From DASVRZ01 sp038230215 (GTDB lineage Bacteria; Verrucomicrobiota; Verrucomicrobiia; Chthoniobacterales; DASVRZ01): a stretch of 64,000 bases of DNA. The stretch covers positions 310,001-374,000 of the forward strand of contig JBBRNR010000002.1 in the NCBI GenBank assembly GCA_038230215.1, given 5' to 3'. Each line of letters begins with the position of its first letter. Position 1 is the first letter of the stretch. The notes under the pieces are model-generated. The model was not told the origin of the DNA, did not search any database, and saw only the letters and a list, made by a program, of their open reading frames with translations. Shown here piece by piece: positions 40,884-50,360 of the stretch. Both the position numbers and the translations under genes were made by a program.

Positions 40884-42866
40884 TTAGAGGCTTTGGACGG
40901 TCTTGACTAAATTCTCGGTGCTGATGCCGAGGACTTTGAAGATGATGGAGCCGGGAGCACTCAGGCCGAAACGGTCGATGCCGACCACTTTGCCGTCGAG
41001 GCCGACGTATTTGAACCACAAATCGGACACGCCCGCCTCGATGGCGACGCGGCGACGGATGGCTCGCGGCAGGATGGATTCCTTGTATTCGTCGCTCTGA
41101 CGGTCGAATCGCTCGAAACACGGCACGGAGACGACGCGGACGCCTTCGCCGAGTTGCTTGGCAGCTTCGATGGCGTATTGCACTTCGCTGCCTGCTCCGA
41201 GGAGGATGGTCTTTAACTCGCCTTTTTCGGGGAGAATGACGTAAGCACCACGTTCGACGCCGGCGCGGCGTTCGGCGACGGTGGCATCGTTGAGCATGGG
41301 CACGGCCTGACGGGTGAGCGAGAGTAGGGTGGGTCCATCGGTGCGACAAAAAGCAGCAGCGAAGGCTCCCGCCGTTTCCTCGGGATCAGCGGGACGAATG
41401 ACGTCCAGATTGGGAATGACTCGCAGGGAACTGACGGTTTCCACGGGTTCATGCGTCGGACCGTCCTCGCCGACTCCCACTGAGTCGTGTGTGAAGATAT
41501 AAAGAGTGGGCAAATGCGACAACGCCGCCAGTCGGATCGAGGCGCGGCAGTAGTCGGCGAACACGAGGAAGGTCGCGCCCGAGGCTCGGAAAATCCCGTG
41601 GTAGGCGATGCCGTTCATGATCGACGTCATGCCGTGCTCGCGGATGCCGAAGCGGATGTTGCGCCCGCTGGGGTTGCCGGGAGTGAAATCCTTGCTGCTG
41701 TTGATATAATTCAAAGTCGAACCGTAAAGATCGGCGCTGCCCCCGACCAGCAACGGGAGGGCGTCGGCCAGCGGCTGGAGAACGTCGCTGCCAGCCTTGC
41801 GGGTGGCGATTTTCGAGTCTGCCGGGAAGGCGGGAATTTTATCAATTAGGTTGGCCGGAATGGATTTGGTAATGCCGCTGTCGAGCAGGGCCGAGAGAGC
41901 CGGGTTGGTTTTTTCCCAGGCGAGGAAAAGCTTCTGCCAGGCGTCGTATTTCTCCTTTTGGACAGCCTGACGCGCGACGAAAAACTCTGCGACCGCCGGA
42001 TCGACGTAGAAATGTTCCTCGGGAAGGTCGAGTCCCTTGCGGGCGGCATCGGCAAATTTCGCGCCGCCTTCGCCATGACCCTTGGCCGTACCAGCGACTT
42101 CGGGAATGCCCTGCGCGATGAGGGTGCGAACGATGATGAAATGCGGTTTGCCATTGGCGACGCGGGCTTTGTCGTAGGCGACGAGGAAGGCTTCCATGTC
42201 GTGACCGTCCACGATCTGCACGTCGAAGCCGTAAGCCTCGTAGCGCTTGGCTGTGTCCTCACTTTGCGAGGCGTCGGCCATCGCGTCGAGGGTAACGTCG
42301 TTGCTGTCGTAAATGAGGATGAGATTGTCGAGTTGGTAGTGACCGGCGAATGAAGACGCCTCTGCTGCCACGCCTTCCTGAAGACAACCGTCACCGGCTA
42401 ACGCGACGATTTTATGATCGAAAATGGCGTGTTCGGTGGTGTTGAAACGGGCGGCTGCCATTTTGGCCGAGAGCGCCATGCCCACGGCGTTGCCCACGCC
42501 TTGGCCGAGCGGACCGGTGGTGCATTCCACCCCCACCGTGTGGCCATATTCCGGATGTCCGGGGGTCTTGCTGTCGAGCACGCGGAAATTTGCCACGTCC
42601 TCGATGCTCAAATCATAGCCCGCCAGATGCAGCCAGGAATAAAGGAACATGCTGCCGTGACCCGCCGAAAGAACGAAGCGATCGCGGTTCAGCCAATGCG
42701 GGTCCGCCGGGTAAAAATTCAGCGCCTCGCCGAAAAGCACCGCTCCCACTTCCGCAGCACCGAGCGGCAAACCGAGGTGTCCTGAATTAGACTTGTGAAC
42801 GGCGTCGATGGCCAGACCACGGGCAATGTTGGCAGCGCGAGAAAGAATGGGAAGATTGAGTGACAT
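40884..42866 (-). CDS. tkt: Transketolase
   Basis: A 660-residue thiamine diphosphate enzyme of the pentose phosphate and Calvin-type pathways; full length. Visible motifs are SGHLGLPLGAAEVGAVLFG near the N-terminus, the TPP/metal-binding GDGCLQEGVAAEA...N segment, RFGIREHGMTSIMNG in the pyrimidine domain, and THDSVGVGEDGPTHEPVE, typical of transketolase. I chose ATG 42864-42866 (MSLNLPILSRAANIARG) over an earlier TTG frame. Upstream, the spacer to 43050 holds one perfect hairpin. Confidence 0.95.
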   Translation of the reverse strand: MSLNLPILSRAANIARGLAIDAVHKSNSGHLGLPLGAAEVGAVLFGEALNFYPADPHWLNRDRFVLSAGHGSMFLYSWLHLAGYDLSIEDVANFRVLDSKTPGHPEYGHTVGVECTTGPLGQGVGNAVGMALSAKMAAARFNTTEHAIFDHKIVALAGDGCLQEGVAAEASSFAGHYQLDNLILIYDSNDVTLDAMADASQSEDTAKRYEAYGFDVQIVDGHDMEAFLVAYDKARVANGKPHFIIVRTLIAQGIPEVAGTAKGHGEGGAKFADAARKGLDLPEEHFYVDPAVAEFFVARQAVQKEKYDAWQKLFLAWEKTNPALSALLDSGITKSIPANLIDKIPAFPADSKIATRKAGSDVLQPLADALPLLVGGSADLYGSTLNYINSSKDFTPGNPSGRNIRFGIREHGMTSIMNGIAYHGIFRASGATFLVFADYCRASIRLAALSHLPTLYIFTHDSVGVGEDGPTHEPVETVSSLRVIPNLDVIRPADPEETAGAFAAAFCRTDGPTLLSLTRQAVPMLNDATVAERRAGVERGAYVILPEKGELKTILLGAGSEVQYAIEAAKQLGEGVRVVSVPCFERFDRQSDEYKESILPRAIRRRVAIEAGVSDLWFKYVGLDGKVVGIDRFGLSAPGSIIFKVLGISTENLVKTVQSL

Positions 42867-42990
42867 AAATGATGGGTATTTTTGGAGTGGCAAGGCTAAG
42901 AGAAAATTCCGGGGGATGACAACCCCTTAAGCCGAAGGAATCAAAAAATCTGATTTTGTAAATCGTGCGACCAGCGCTCCCTAAAGTTTT

Positions 42991-43013
42991 GCATTCGAGT
43001 TCCATACGAATGC
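42991..43013. other. Hairpin with the recurrent CGAGTTCCA motif
   Basis: GCATTCG at 42991-42997 and CGAATGC at 43007-43013 form a perfect 7-bp stem around AGTTCCATA. The left arm and loop include CGAGTTCCAT, which recurs at other gene ends in the window. It lies downstream of the amidase gene and upstream of the transketolase gene, both leftward. Confidence 0.4.
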
Positions 43014-43049
43014 GGCGTTCCCCTGCCCAAAGTCCCCCTGCATCCCGAC

Positions 43050-43733
43050 TCAGATCCGTATGCGACGCCCTCCATCTTTAGGATCGGTCGGACGCGAAAG
43101 CGGGCTCGCCACTTCCGGCACACGCGGGATGCCCGCCGCGCCGCGCTCGCGCAATTCGAGAATCCCATCGCAGATGCCCTGGGCAATGGCGTCCCGGGTT
43201 TTTGCCTGGGCCAGACGTTTTGCCTCCGAGGGATTTGTTAGGTAACCGCCCTCGACCAGGACCGCTGGAATCTGCGGGTTGCGTGTCAGGCGCAAGCGGC
43301 GGCGGTTGATTGCGATGTTCATGAGACCCGCCTGTAGGGCCACATTGCGCTGGATGCGAGCCGCCAGGGCCGTGGCGTCGGGGCGCCAGAAAAACGTCTC
43401 CACTCCATGCGGCTCGCTCCCGCCGACCGCGTTGTAATGAATGGAAACCAGCACGGCGTCGCGACCACGATAGCGGTTCGCCAGGGCCACGCGGTCGTCG
43501 AGTTCGATGAAGAAATCGGCGTCGCGCAGCAGGATGGATTTCATACCGACGCGAGTTAGCTTCGACTGGAGCCGGAGGGCCGTATCGAGGGTGAGTTGCT
43601 TTTCGACGAGCCCGTTTCCCGTGCCGCCGCTGTCTTTCCCCCCGTGGCCGGCGTCAATGATGACCAGCGACGGCGAGGCGGCTGAGGCGAGTTGGATTCC
43701 GATGAAACAGAAAAGTAGGAGACGAAAAAGCAT
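43050..43733 (-). CDS. N-acetylmuramoyl-L-alanine amidase (Amidase_3)
   Basis: A 227-residue zinc amidase. A signal peptide (MLFRLLLFCFIGIQLASA) sends it to the periplasm. Zinc ligands are the His of IIDAGHGGKDSG, a Glu soon after (NGLVEKQLTLD), and the His of SIHYNA; the catalytic Glu is in AVLVEGGYLTNP. It cleaves the stem peptide from peptidoglycan. No SPOR or LysM domain is attached. The C-terminal 30 residues are polar and probably disordered. Confidence 0.9.
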   Translation of the reverse strand: MLFRLLLFCFIGIQLASAASPSLVIIDAGHGGKDSGGTGNGLVEKQLTLDTALRLQSKLTRVGMKSILLRDADFFIELDDRVALANRYRGRDAVLVSIHYNAVGGSEPHGVETFFWRPDATALAARIQRNVALQAGLMNIAINRRRLRLTRNPQIPAVLVEGGYLTNPSEAKRLAQAKTRDAIAQGICDGILELRERGAAGIPRVPEVASPLSRPTDPKDGGRRIRI

Positions 43734-43882
43734 GATGTTTTTCTAACGGCCCGCCCAGCCGCTGTAAACATGCGCCATCGAATGGGATAGTGATTTCATT
43801 GTTCTGAGGAAATGTTGATGCAAGACGCCGAGCCACGCAAACCGCTTGCGCCGAGCGTCCAAATCAGTTTGCCTAGCGGGCC

Positions 43883-45700
43883 ATGGATTTTCTCGACGAA
43901 CTCAATAGCGGTCTGCTTTGCGGCGATGGCGCGATGGGGACCGAAATCATGGCGCGCGGCGCGCTCGTCGATGGCTGTTTCGAGGAACTCGTCGTCTCAG
44001 AACCGGGGCTCATTTCCGGCATACACGCGGATTATCTCGCCGCCGGATCGCGGGTGATCGAGACCAATTCCTTTGGCGCGAATGCCGTGCGGCTCGCCCG
44101 GTTTGGCTTGGAAAATCGCGTCGCCGAACTCAATTCCAGCGCCGCCCGACTCGCCAAAGTCGCCGCCCTCGGCAAGAACGCCCACGTTGCCGGTTCGGTC
44201 GGTCCGAGTGGACTCAGCGCCGAGGCGATCCGTGAGCAGGGCGTGGACCGGCGCGGCGTCTTTCACGAGCAAATCAGCGCGCTCCTGGATGGCGGCGTCG
44301 ATTTGATCCAACTCGAAACATTTCTCGACCTGGACGAAATTCTCCTCGCCCTCGAAGTCAGTAAGAATCTCAGCGGAGTACCAGTCATATGTTCGATGGT
44401 TTGCAACGAGGAGGGTCGTCTGACGTCAGGTCTAAGCATCGTCGAAGCCTTCCGTAAATTGACCGCCGCCGGAGCCGACGTCGTGGGGTTGAATTGCCTC
44501 ACCGGCCCGCACGCCATGCTCCGCGTCCTGGAAAAAATTCCACTCGAGTTCCATCTCAGTGCATTTCCCAATGCCGGACATCCGCTCTATCGCGACGGTC
44601 GATATTTGTATGGACTTTCGCCCGAGTATTTCGCCACAGCCGGACGCGAGTTTGCCGCACAGGGCGCGCGCCTGATCGGGGGCTGCTGCGGCATCGGACC
44701 TGAACACATCGCCGCGCTTTCCAAAACCCTCATCGGACTGCAACCCGCCTCGCAAAAAACCGTCGTCCGCGTCACTGAGGCCCCGCGTCCATCCGCCAAG
44801 ACGCACTCTGAGGAAACGAGTTTGCTCGACCTCATCGCTGCTGGAAAAACAGTCATCGTAACCGAACTCGACCCTCCGAAAACGCTCGATCTCGAAAAAT
44901 ATTTCGCGGGAGCCCAAGCACTCACCGAGGCTGGCAGCGACGCCATTACGCTGGCCGACAATTCTCTCGCCATCCTGCGCGTGGCCAACGTTTCCATCGG
45001 CGCGTTGTTAAAGGAGCGATTCGACATCATGCCACTGATACACGTTAGTTGCCGCGACCGTAATTTACTTGGACTCCAAAGCGAACTCATGGGCATCGCC
45101 GCGCTCGGCATTCGCCACATTTTGCCTCTCACCGGCGACCCGGCGAAAGTGGGCGACCACCCCGGCGCGTCGTCGGTCTATGACGTGAATTCCATCGAAC
45201 TCATGCGCATCATCGCGCGGCTTAACGAAGGCTACAATCACGCCGGAAAAAGCATCAAAGTGCAGACCAATTTCGTCCAGGGTTGCACCTTCAATCCCAA
45301 CGCCAAAAACCTCGATACCCAAGTCGCCCGGCTGGAACGCAAGATTGCCGCTGGGGCGAGTTACGTCATGACCCAGCCTGTCTTTGACACCGCGCTCGTT
45401 GCCGAAATGCACCACCGCACCGCGCATCTCAACGTTCCGATTTTCACCGGAGTCTGGCCGTTATTAAATGGACGCCAGACAGAGTTTCTCCACAACGAAG
45501 TCCCCGGCATTTCCATTCCTGACAACGTCCGCGAAACCATGCGCGGGCTGGAGGGTGTCGAGGGTAAAAAGAAGGGAATCGAACTCGGAAAAGACATCTG
45601 CAAGGCCGTCCTCGATCATTTTCCCGGTGTCTATCTCATCACACCATTTCTCAACTACGAAACCACCGTCGAGCTCGCCGGATTCGTTAGATCGTTATGA
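43883..45700 (+). CDS. Bifunctional homocysteine S-methyltransferase / 5,10-methylenetetrahydrofolate reductase
   Basis: A 605-residue fusion like Bacillus YitJ. The N-terminal half (about 1-290) is a homocysteine methyltransferase with LCGDGAMGTEIMARG, and zinc cysteines in GLNCLTGP and GGCCGIGPEHI. The C-terminal half (about 310-605) is MetF-like: TELDPPKTLDLEKYF, LPLTGDPAKVGDHPGA, TQPVFD. It would make methyl donors and methionine. No S-adenosylmethionine riboswitch is apparent in the 150 bp upstream. The next gene starts 7 bp after the stop. Confidence 0.9.
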   Translation: MDFLDELNSGLLCGDGAMGTEIMARGALVDGCFEELVVSEPGLISGIHADYLAAGSRVIETNSFGANAVRLARFGLENRVAELNSSAARLAKVAALGKNAHVAGSVGPSGLSAEAIREQGVDRRGVFHEQISALLDGGVDLIQLETFLDLDEILLALEVSKNLSGVPVICSMVCNEEGRLTSGLSIVEAFRKLTAAGADVVGLNCLTGPHAMLRVLEKIPLEFHLSAFPNAGHPLYRDGRYLYGLSPEYFATAGREFAAQGARLIGGCCGIGPEHIAALSKTLIGLQPASQKTVVRVTEAPRPSAKTHSEETSLLDLIAAGKTVIVTELDPPKTLDLEKYFAGAQALTEAGSDAITLADNSLAILRVANVSIGALLKERFDIMPLIHVSCRDRNLLGLQSELMGIAALGIRHILPLTGDPAKVGDHPGASSVYDVNSIELMRIIARLNEGYNHAGKSIKVQTNFVQGCTFNPNAKNLDTQVARLERKIAAGASYVMTQPVFDTALVAEMHHRTAHLNVPIFTGVWPLLNGRQTEFLHNEVPGISIPDNVRETMRGLEGVEGKKKGIELGKDICKAVLDHFPGVYLITPFLNYETTVELAGFVRSL

Positions 45701-45707
45701 AACTCCG

Positions 45708-46427
45708 ATGAAACGCCGTGTTCTTTCCATGCAATACGGCGGCCTCGCGTTGGCTGGCTGCGTGCTCGCCTGGGTTGCGTGGAAATTTCCCATCCTGAGC
45801 TGGATTCAAAATGCCCAGCGTTGGGTCCAGGGCCTCGGTCCCACCAGTATCGTCGCCTACCCGTTGCTTTACGCGCTCTGCAACGTCCTGTTGCTTCCCG
45901 CTGGCGTCCTCGTCGTGGGAGCTGGCTTTTTCTTTGGATTCTGGCCCGGTTTTTTCATCGTTCTCCTGGGTAATATCCTCGGAGCCTCCATCGCCTTCGC
46001 CATTTCCCGCACCGTCGCCCGGAAATGGGTCGAACGGAAAATGCTGGTGAACGTGCGCTGGCGGGCGATGGACGAAGTCATCGGAGAAAAGGGCGGGCGC
46101 ATCGTCTTTCTCAGCCAACTGCATCCCCTCTTTCCCACCAGCCTGCTCAACTATTTCTACGGCATCACGCGGCTGCCCTTTTGGTCCTGTCTTGGCTGGG
46201 TCGCGCTCGGCCAAATACCAGGCATTTTTTTCTACGTTTACCTGGGCACCATCGGACAATACGGCGTGCAGATTCTCCATGAGAAATCCCGTTTTCAACT
46301 CGGCGAGTCCGGTCTCTGGATCGCCGGTTTGCTCGCTGCACTGGGTATCACGATTACCCTCGCCCGCCTCTCGATGAACCTCCTTAAGGAAATCGACGAG
46401 CGCGCTGTGGCCCTGCAAGTCGGATGA
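45708..46427 (+). CDS. VTT/DedA-like membrane protein (TVP38/TMEM64 family)
   Basis: A 239-residue membrane protein with about six helices. The family core is present: ALCNVLLLPAGVLVVGAGFFFG, then GNILGASIAFAISRTVAR, and a later LSQLHPLFPTSLLNYFYGITRL. Such proteins are thought to move lipids across the membrane; the lipid is not known. Its stop overlaps the next gene as ATGA. Confidence 0.85.
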   Translation: MKRRVLSMQYGGLALAGCVLAWVAWKFPILSWIQNAQRWVQGLGPTSIVAYPLLYALCNVLLLPAGVLVVGAGFFFGFWPGFFIVLLGNILGASIAFAISRTVARKWVERKMLVNVRWRAMDEVIGEKGGRIVFLSQLHPLFPTSLLNYFYGITRLPFWSCLGWVALGQIPGIFFYVYLGTIGQYGVQILHEKSRFQLGESGLWIAGLLAALGITITLARLSMNLLKEIDERAVALQVG

Positions 46428-47893
46428 AAAAACTTCTCATCGGAGTTGCAGGGTTATCATTCCTCATCTTCGTCGCACTCGTCACCTTCGGCCAATGCGT
46501 TGGGCTTAATCTCAGCCACGACGAGCACCAATTCATCGCCCCAGCCGTCCTCTGGGCCCGCAACGGTCTCCTGCCCTATCGCAACGTTCCGCTCTTTCAT
46601 CAACCCTACCTCATCGCGCTCGACGCCTTGGTCATCAAAAACGCCTCCTCCCCCCTGCTTGCCGCCCGGCTGATTTCCGGCGCTGCCGCATTTCTCACCG
46701 GGTTGCTTCTCTTCGGCTGCGCGTGGCGGGCGACCCGAGAAAAACCCATCGGACTTAGGCTCATCTCTGGCATTTCCATAGTCATGCTCTGGCTCACCAG
46801 CCACTTGTTTCTCGTCTCCTCGGGTCGCGCCTGGAACCACGATTTACCCAGCTTGCTCGCCATTTCCGCCTTCGCACTCCTCCTTTTTTCGGACACACCG
46901 CGGCACTGGCACTGGCTCGTCGCAGGTCTGCTGGCTGGGCTCGCTACCGGCGGACGCCTCACCTTCGCCCCTTTTGCCGGACTGCTCCCTCTCACCGCCC
47001 TGTTCTGGCGAAACATCCCGTTGCGCACACGCTTTTTCTATCTGACTTGCAGTGGAATCGGAGTCGTTACTGCCCTGCTGCCCAGCCTGTGGTTTTATCT
47101 GCAAAGCCCTGAGGGCTACCTCTTTGGCAACTTCGAGTTTCCCCGTCTGCCGCTCCTCGAAGCCGATAACAATCGCATCCTGAAAACCATGACTCCATGG
47201 AGAAAACTGCGCTTTTTTTTCAAGGAAGTCATCGTCTCCAACCTCCCGCTGGCCCTTGCGGCGATCAGCCTCGGCATCATCGCTCTGCGCCAGAATCGAA
47301 TGAAACTCCCCTGGCGCTGGATTGTCCCCAGCCTGGCCCTCGTCGCCGGAGCCTTCGCGCCGTCGCGTTACGAAATGCAGCATTTCTACATCGTCGTGCC
47401 ACTGGCTGCATTGCTCACCGCGCGGTTTCTGCAATCAGCCAAAAGGGGCGCGATTTATCTCGCAATCGCCGCAGCACTCATCGGCTGCGTGGTGGGTCAC
47501 GACGTTTTCAGGCAGCTAGGGGAAGTTTTCCAACACAACGATTGGGCCGTGACCCGGCTGCATCAGAAGGGACTGCAACTCCGCTCACGCGTTCCTCACG
47601 GAACGGTCCTAAGCCTCGCCCCCATCGTGGTGCTGGAGGGCGGGATCGACATCGCACCGTCGCTCGCCACAGGGCCATTCGGATGGAAATTTGCCGCGCT
47701 CGTTTCGCAACCGAGGCGTGGACGTTTGGGCCTGATCGCCCCGTCGGATCTAGCCTCGCTGCCGCCGCCTGCTGCAATTTTGACGGGTCAGGAATCCGAC
47801 AAACTGGAAAAACCACTAGTCGTTTACGCGCGGCAGCTTGGCTATCGTCCGGAACATTTTGACGACTCCATCACGCTCTGGATGCGTCCGTAA
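46424..47893 (+). CDS. Multi-pass GT-C-type glycosyltransferase-like protein
   Basis: A 489-residue membrane protein with about eleven helices. LNLSHDEHQFIAPAVLWARNG after the first helix places acidic residues in the first outside loop, as in the ArnT/PMT GT-C fold. These enzymes use polyprenyl-phosphate sugars outside the membrane. The last 110 residues form a soluble domain. Substrate and target are unknown. It overlaps the VTT gene by 4 bp, which could mean a lipid-linked step. Confidence 0.65.
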   Translation: MKKLLIGVAGLSFLIFVALVTFGQCVGLNLSHDEHQFIAPAVLWARNGLLPYRNVPLFHQPYLIALDALVIKNASSPLLAARLISGAAAFLTGLLLFGCAWRATREKPIGLRLISGISIVMLWLTSHLFLVSSGRAWNHDLPSLLAISAFALLLFSDTPRHWHWLVAGLLAGLATGGRLTFAPFAGLLPLTALFWRNIPLRTRFFYLTCSGIGVVTALLPSLWFYLQSPEGYLFGNFEFPRLPLLEADNNRILKTMTPWRKLRFFFKEVIVSNLPLALAAISLGIIALRQNRMKLPWRWIVPSLALVAGAFAPSRYEMQHFYIVVPLAALLTARFLQSAKRGAIYLAIAAALIGCVVGHDVFRQLGEVFQHNDWAVTRLHQKGLQLRSRVPHGTVLSLAPIVVLEGGIDIAPSLATGPFGWKFAALVSQPRRGRLGLIAPSDLASLPPPAAILTGQESDKLEKPLVVYARQLGYRPEHFDDSITLWMRP

Positions 47894-48005
47894 GTGGGAT
47901 TTTAACCCAGGTCGCCGGGTTTGACATTGAGGTTGGCAGAGAGTAAACGGCTTTCCGCAGAATTCTCTTAGGTAGTTTTCTAGAATAATTCGCGTCCAAT
48001 TTTTT

Positions 48006-48662
48006 ATGGAGCAAAAAGAGCTGACGCTCACCGTTAACGAAATTTACCAATCCATCCAAGGCGAGAGCACTTGGGCCGGGCTGCGGTGTGTGTTTGTGCG
48101 GCTGACATTTTGCGACCTGCGCTGCACGTATTGCGACACGGCTTATGCGTTTTACAAAGGCGAAAAGCGGGTTCTTTCCGAGATCATCAGCGAGGTGCTG
48201 GCGATGGATTGTCCGCTGGTCGAAATCACCGGAGGCGAACCGCTTTTGCAAAAAAACGTCCTACCCCTGATGACCGCGCTCTGCGACGCTGGCAAGACGG
48301 TTCTGATTGAGACGAGCGGTGCGCACGACATTTCGAAGATCGATCCGCGCGTGCATCGGATTATGGATTTGAAGACGCCGGACAGCGGCGAATCAGGGCG
48401 GAATCTGTGGACGAACATCGCGTATCTGACGCAGAAGGATGAGGTGAAATTCGTCATCGGATCGCGATTGGACTACGACTGGGCGAAGCAACAACTTTCT
48501 CAATACAATCTGACTCGCCTCTGCACCGTTTTGTTTTCCCCGAATTTCACTGTCATCGAGCCGCGTCTGATCGTGGAATGGCTCGTGGAGGATAAGCTCG
48601 ATGTGCGTTTCCAACTCCAGATGCATAAGTTCATCTGGGATCCGAAAAAACAGGGAGTCTGA
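48006..48662 (+). CDS. queE: 7-carboxy-7-deazaguanine synthase (radical SAM)
   Basis: A 218-residue radical SAM enzyme of queuosine/7-deazaguanine synthesis. The cluster-binding motif is C-x3-C-x2-C (FCDLRCTYCDTAY), preceded by the substrate motif EIYQSIQGESTWAG. EITGGEPLLQ and FVIGSRLDYDWA are family blocks. It converts 6-carboxytetrahydropterin to CDG. queD follows after 5 bp. I see no clear preQ1 riboswitch in the 110 bp upstream. queC and queF are not in this window. Confidence 0.9.
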   Translation: MEQKELTLTVNEIYQSIQGESTWAGLRCVFVRLTFCDLRCTYCDTAYAFYKGEKRVLSEIISEVLAMDCPLVEITGGEPLLQKNVLPLMTALCDAGKTVLIETSGAHDISKIDPRVHRIMDLKTPDSGESGRNLWTNIAYLTQKDEVKFVIGSRLDYDWAKQQLSQYNLTRLCTVLFSPNFTVIEPRLIVEWLVEDKLDVRFQLQMHKFIWDPKKQGV

Positions 48663-48667
48663 TAATT

Positions 48668-49033
48668 ATGAAAGCAACGATGACCAAGGATTTCACTTTT
48701 GAAGCGGCCCAGACTCTCCCCAGTGCGCCGGAAGGCCACAAATGCCGCCTGATGCACGGCCACAGTTTTAAGGTGGAAGTTTCTGTGACGGGAGAGGTCG
48801 ATCCCGAAGTGGGCTGGATTTACGATCACGCCAAAATCACCGGCGCGATGAAACCGCTGATCGACCGGATGGATCATTCGTATCTCAACGAGATCGAGGG
48901 CATGGAAAATCCGACGATCGAGAACATGGCCGCTTGGTTTTGGCGGAAGATCGAAGCACAGCTCCCGGGCTTGAGTGAGATCGTAATCTACGAAACGCCG
49001 ACAGCGCGGTGTAGTTTTCGCGGGGAATTTTAG
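48668..49033 (+). CDS. queD: 6-carboxy-5,6,7,8-tetrahydropterin synthase-like protein, one zinc ligand changed
   Basis: A 121-residue QueD. The catalytic Cys is C26 in EGHKCRLMHGHSF, the next two zinc ligands are H30 and H32, and the D-H pair (RMDHSYLN) and late Glu (IYETPTARC) are kept. The first zinc ligand, which is His in E. coli QueD (FEAAHRL), is Gln15 here (FEAAQTL). Either Gln completes the site or the metal centre is altered. Close pairing with queE, 5 bp upstream, argues that it still makes the queE substrate. Confidence 0.85.
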   Translation: MKATMTKDFTFEAAQTLPSAPEGHKCRLMHGHSFKVEVSVTGEVDPEVGWIYDHAKITGAMKPLIDRMDHSYLNEIEGMENPTIENMAAWFWRKIEAQLPGLSEIVIYETPTARCSFRGEF

Positions 49034-49066
49034 GTTTCCGACTTTTTCAGTCGAGTTCCATCAGAC

Positions 49067-50338
49067 TCAGGCGGCTTCTTTTTCCTGCTTGCGGCGCAGT
49101 ATGGGAGCTTTGGTGCCTTCAACGACGGCGCGATTGATCGTCACCTCAGCCAAATCTTCGCGTCCGGGTGCCTCATACATGACGTCCAGCATGATTTTTT
49201 CAATCATGGAACGCAGAGCGCGGGCACCGGTACCCTTGGCGACGGCTTGAGCTGCAAGCGCGCGGAGACCGTCCTTGGTAAAATTCAGATTCACCCCCTC
49301 CATGCCGAGAAGCTTGGAGTATTGTTTCACCATCGCGTTTTTCGGCGCAGTTAGTATTTGCACTAATTCGTCCTCGTTCAGCGGATTAAGAGCCGTAAGA
49401 ACCGGCAGGCGGCCAACAAACTCGGGAATTAGCCCAAACGCCAGCAGATCCTCGGGCTCGGTTTTTTGAAAAGCCTCGGGAATGGTCATGCTTCCGCCAT
49501 TGGCGGCAACGGCGTGAAAACCCATTGCCTTGCTGCCGATGCGACGACTGACAATTTTTTCCAATCCTACAAACGCACCACCGCAAATAAAGAGGATTTT
49601 ATCGGTATTAATCTGGATGTATTCCTGCTGGGGATGTTTTCGCCCTCCTTGAGGTGGGACGTTGCAGGTGCTGCCTTCGAGGATTTTGAGGAGCGCCTGT
49701 TGGACGCCTTCACCGGAAACGTCGCGGGTGATGCTGACATTGCCATTACTGCGACCGATCTTGTCGATTTCATCGATGTAAACGATGCCGATCTCGGCGC
49801 GTTTGACATCGTAATCCGAGGCCTGGAGCAGGCGAAGAACGATGTTTTCCACATCCTCGCCGACGTAACCGGCTTCAGTCAAAGTAGTGGCGTCGGCGAT
49901 GCAGAAAGGAACATCCAGAATACGAGCCAAAGTTTTCGCGAGCAGAGTTTTGCCGCAACCTGTCGGTCCGAGCAAAAGAATATTGCTCTTTTCGAGTTCG
50001 ACATCCGAGAAGTCTGCAAAACCACTGCTGGATGGATTCGGAACGTCGAGAATGCGCTTGTAATGATTATGAACTGCCACCGAAAGCGTCCGCTTGGCGA
50101 GTTCCTGTCCGATCACATATTGATCGAGTTGACGCTTTATTTCCGCAGGTTTAGGCACCCGCATTTCCAATGCCACCTTTTTGCGTCCATCCTCATTTAA
50201 CTCCTTGTCGAGGATGCTTTTACAAACATTGATACAGCTGTCGCAAATATAAACACCCGGACCAGCAATCAGCTTTTTGACCTCGGAATGGCTCTTTCCA
50301 CAGAAAGAGCACATGGTGAGATTGGAAGCTCTAGCCAT
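49067..50338 (-). CDS. clpX: ATP-dependent Clp protease ATP-binding subunit ClpX
   Basis: A 423-residue AAA+ unfoldase. The N-terminal zinc domain uses C10, C13, C32 and C35; Walker A is GPTGCGKT at 124-131; Walker B is IVYIDEIDKI; the pore loop (GYVGEDVE, preceded by TEAG) is present, as is the ClpP-binding IGF-type loop region near 260-280 (variant). It follows clpP and tig in the normal order. It feeds unfolded proteins to ClpP. Confidence 0.97.
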   Translation of the reverse strand: MARASNLTMCSFCGKSHSEVKKLIAGPGVYICDSCINVCKSILDKELNEDGRKKVALEMRVPKPAEIKRQLDQYVIGQELAKRTLSVAVHNHYKRILDVPNPSSSGFADFSDVELEKSNILLLGPTGCGKTLLAKTLARILDVPFCIADATTLTEAGYVGEDVENIVLRLLQASDYDVKRAEIGIVYIDEIDKIGRSNGNVSITRDVSGEGVQQALLKILEGSTCNVPPQGGRKHPQQEYIQINTDKILFICGGAFVGLEKIVSRRIGSKAMGFHAVAANGGSMTIPEAFQKTEPEDLLAFGLIPEFVGRLPVLTALNPLNEDELVQILTAPKNAMVKQYSKLLGMEGVNLNFTKDGLRALAAQAVAKGTGARALRSMIEKIMLDVMYEAPGREDLAEVTINRAVVEGTKAPILRRKQEKEAA

Positions 50339-50360
50339 AATGAAATTGTCGGCTCAAGTT

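Noticed and set aside
43734..43882. SAM or SAH riboswitch ahead of the homocysteine methyltransferase fusion
   Set aside because: The spacer is short, and none of the known motif cores is visible by eye. A covariance-model search would be decisive.
47894..48005. preQ1 riboswitch ahead of queE
   Set aside because: There is no recognisable hairpin plus A-rich tail pattern overlapping the ribosome site.
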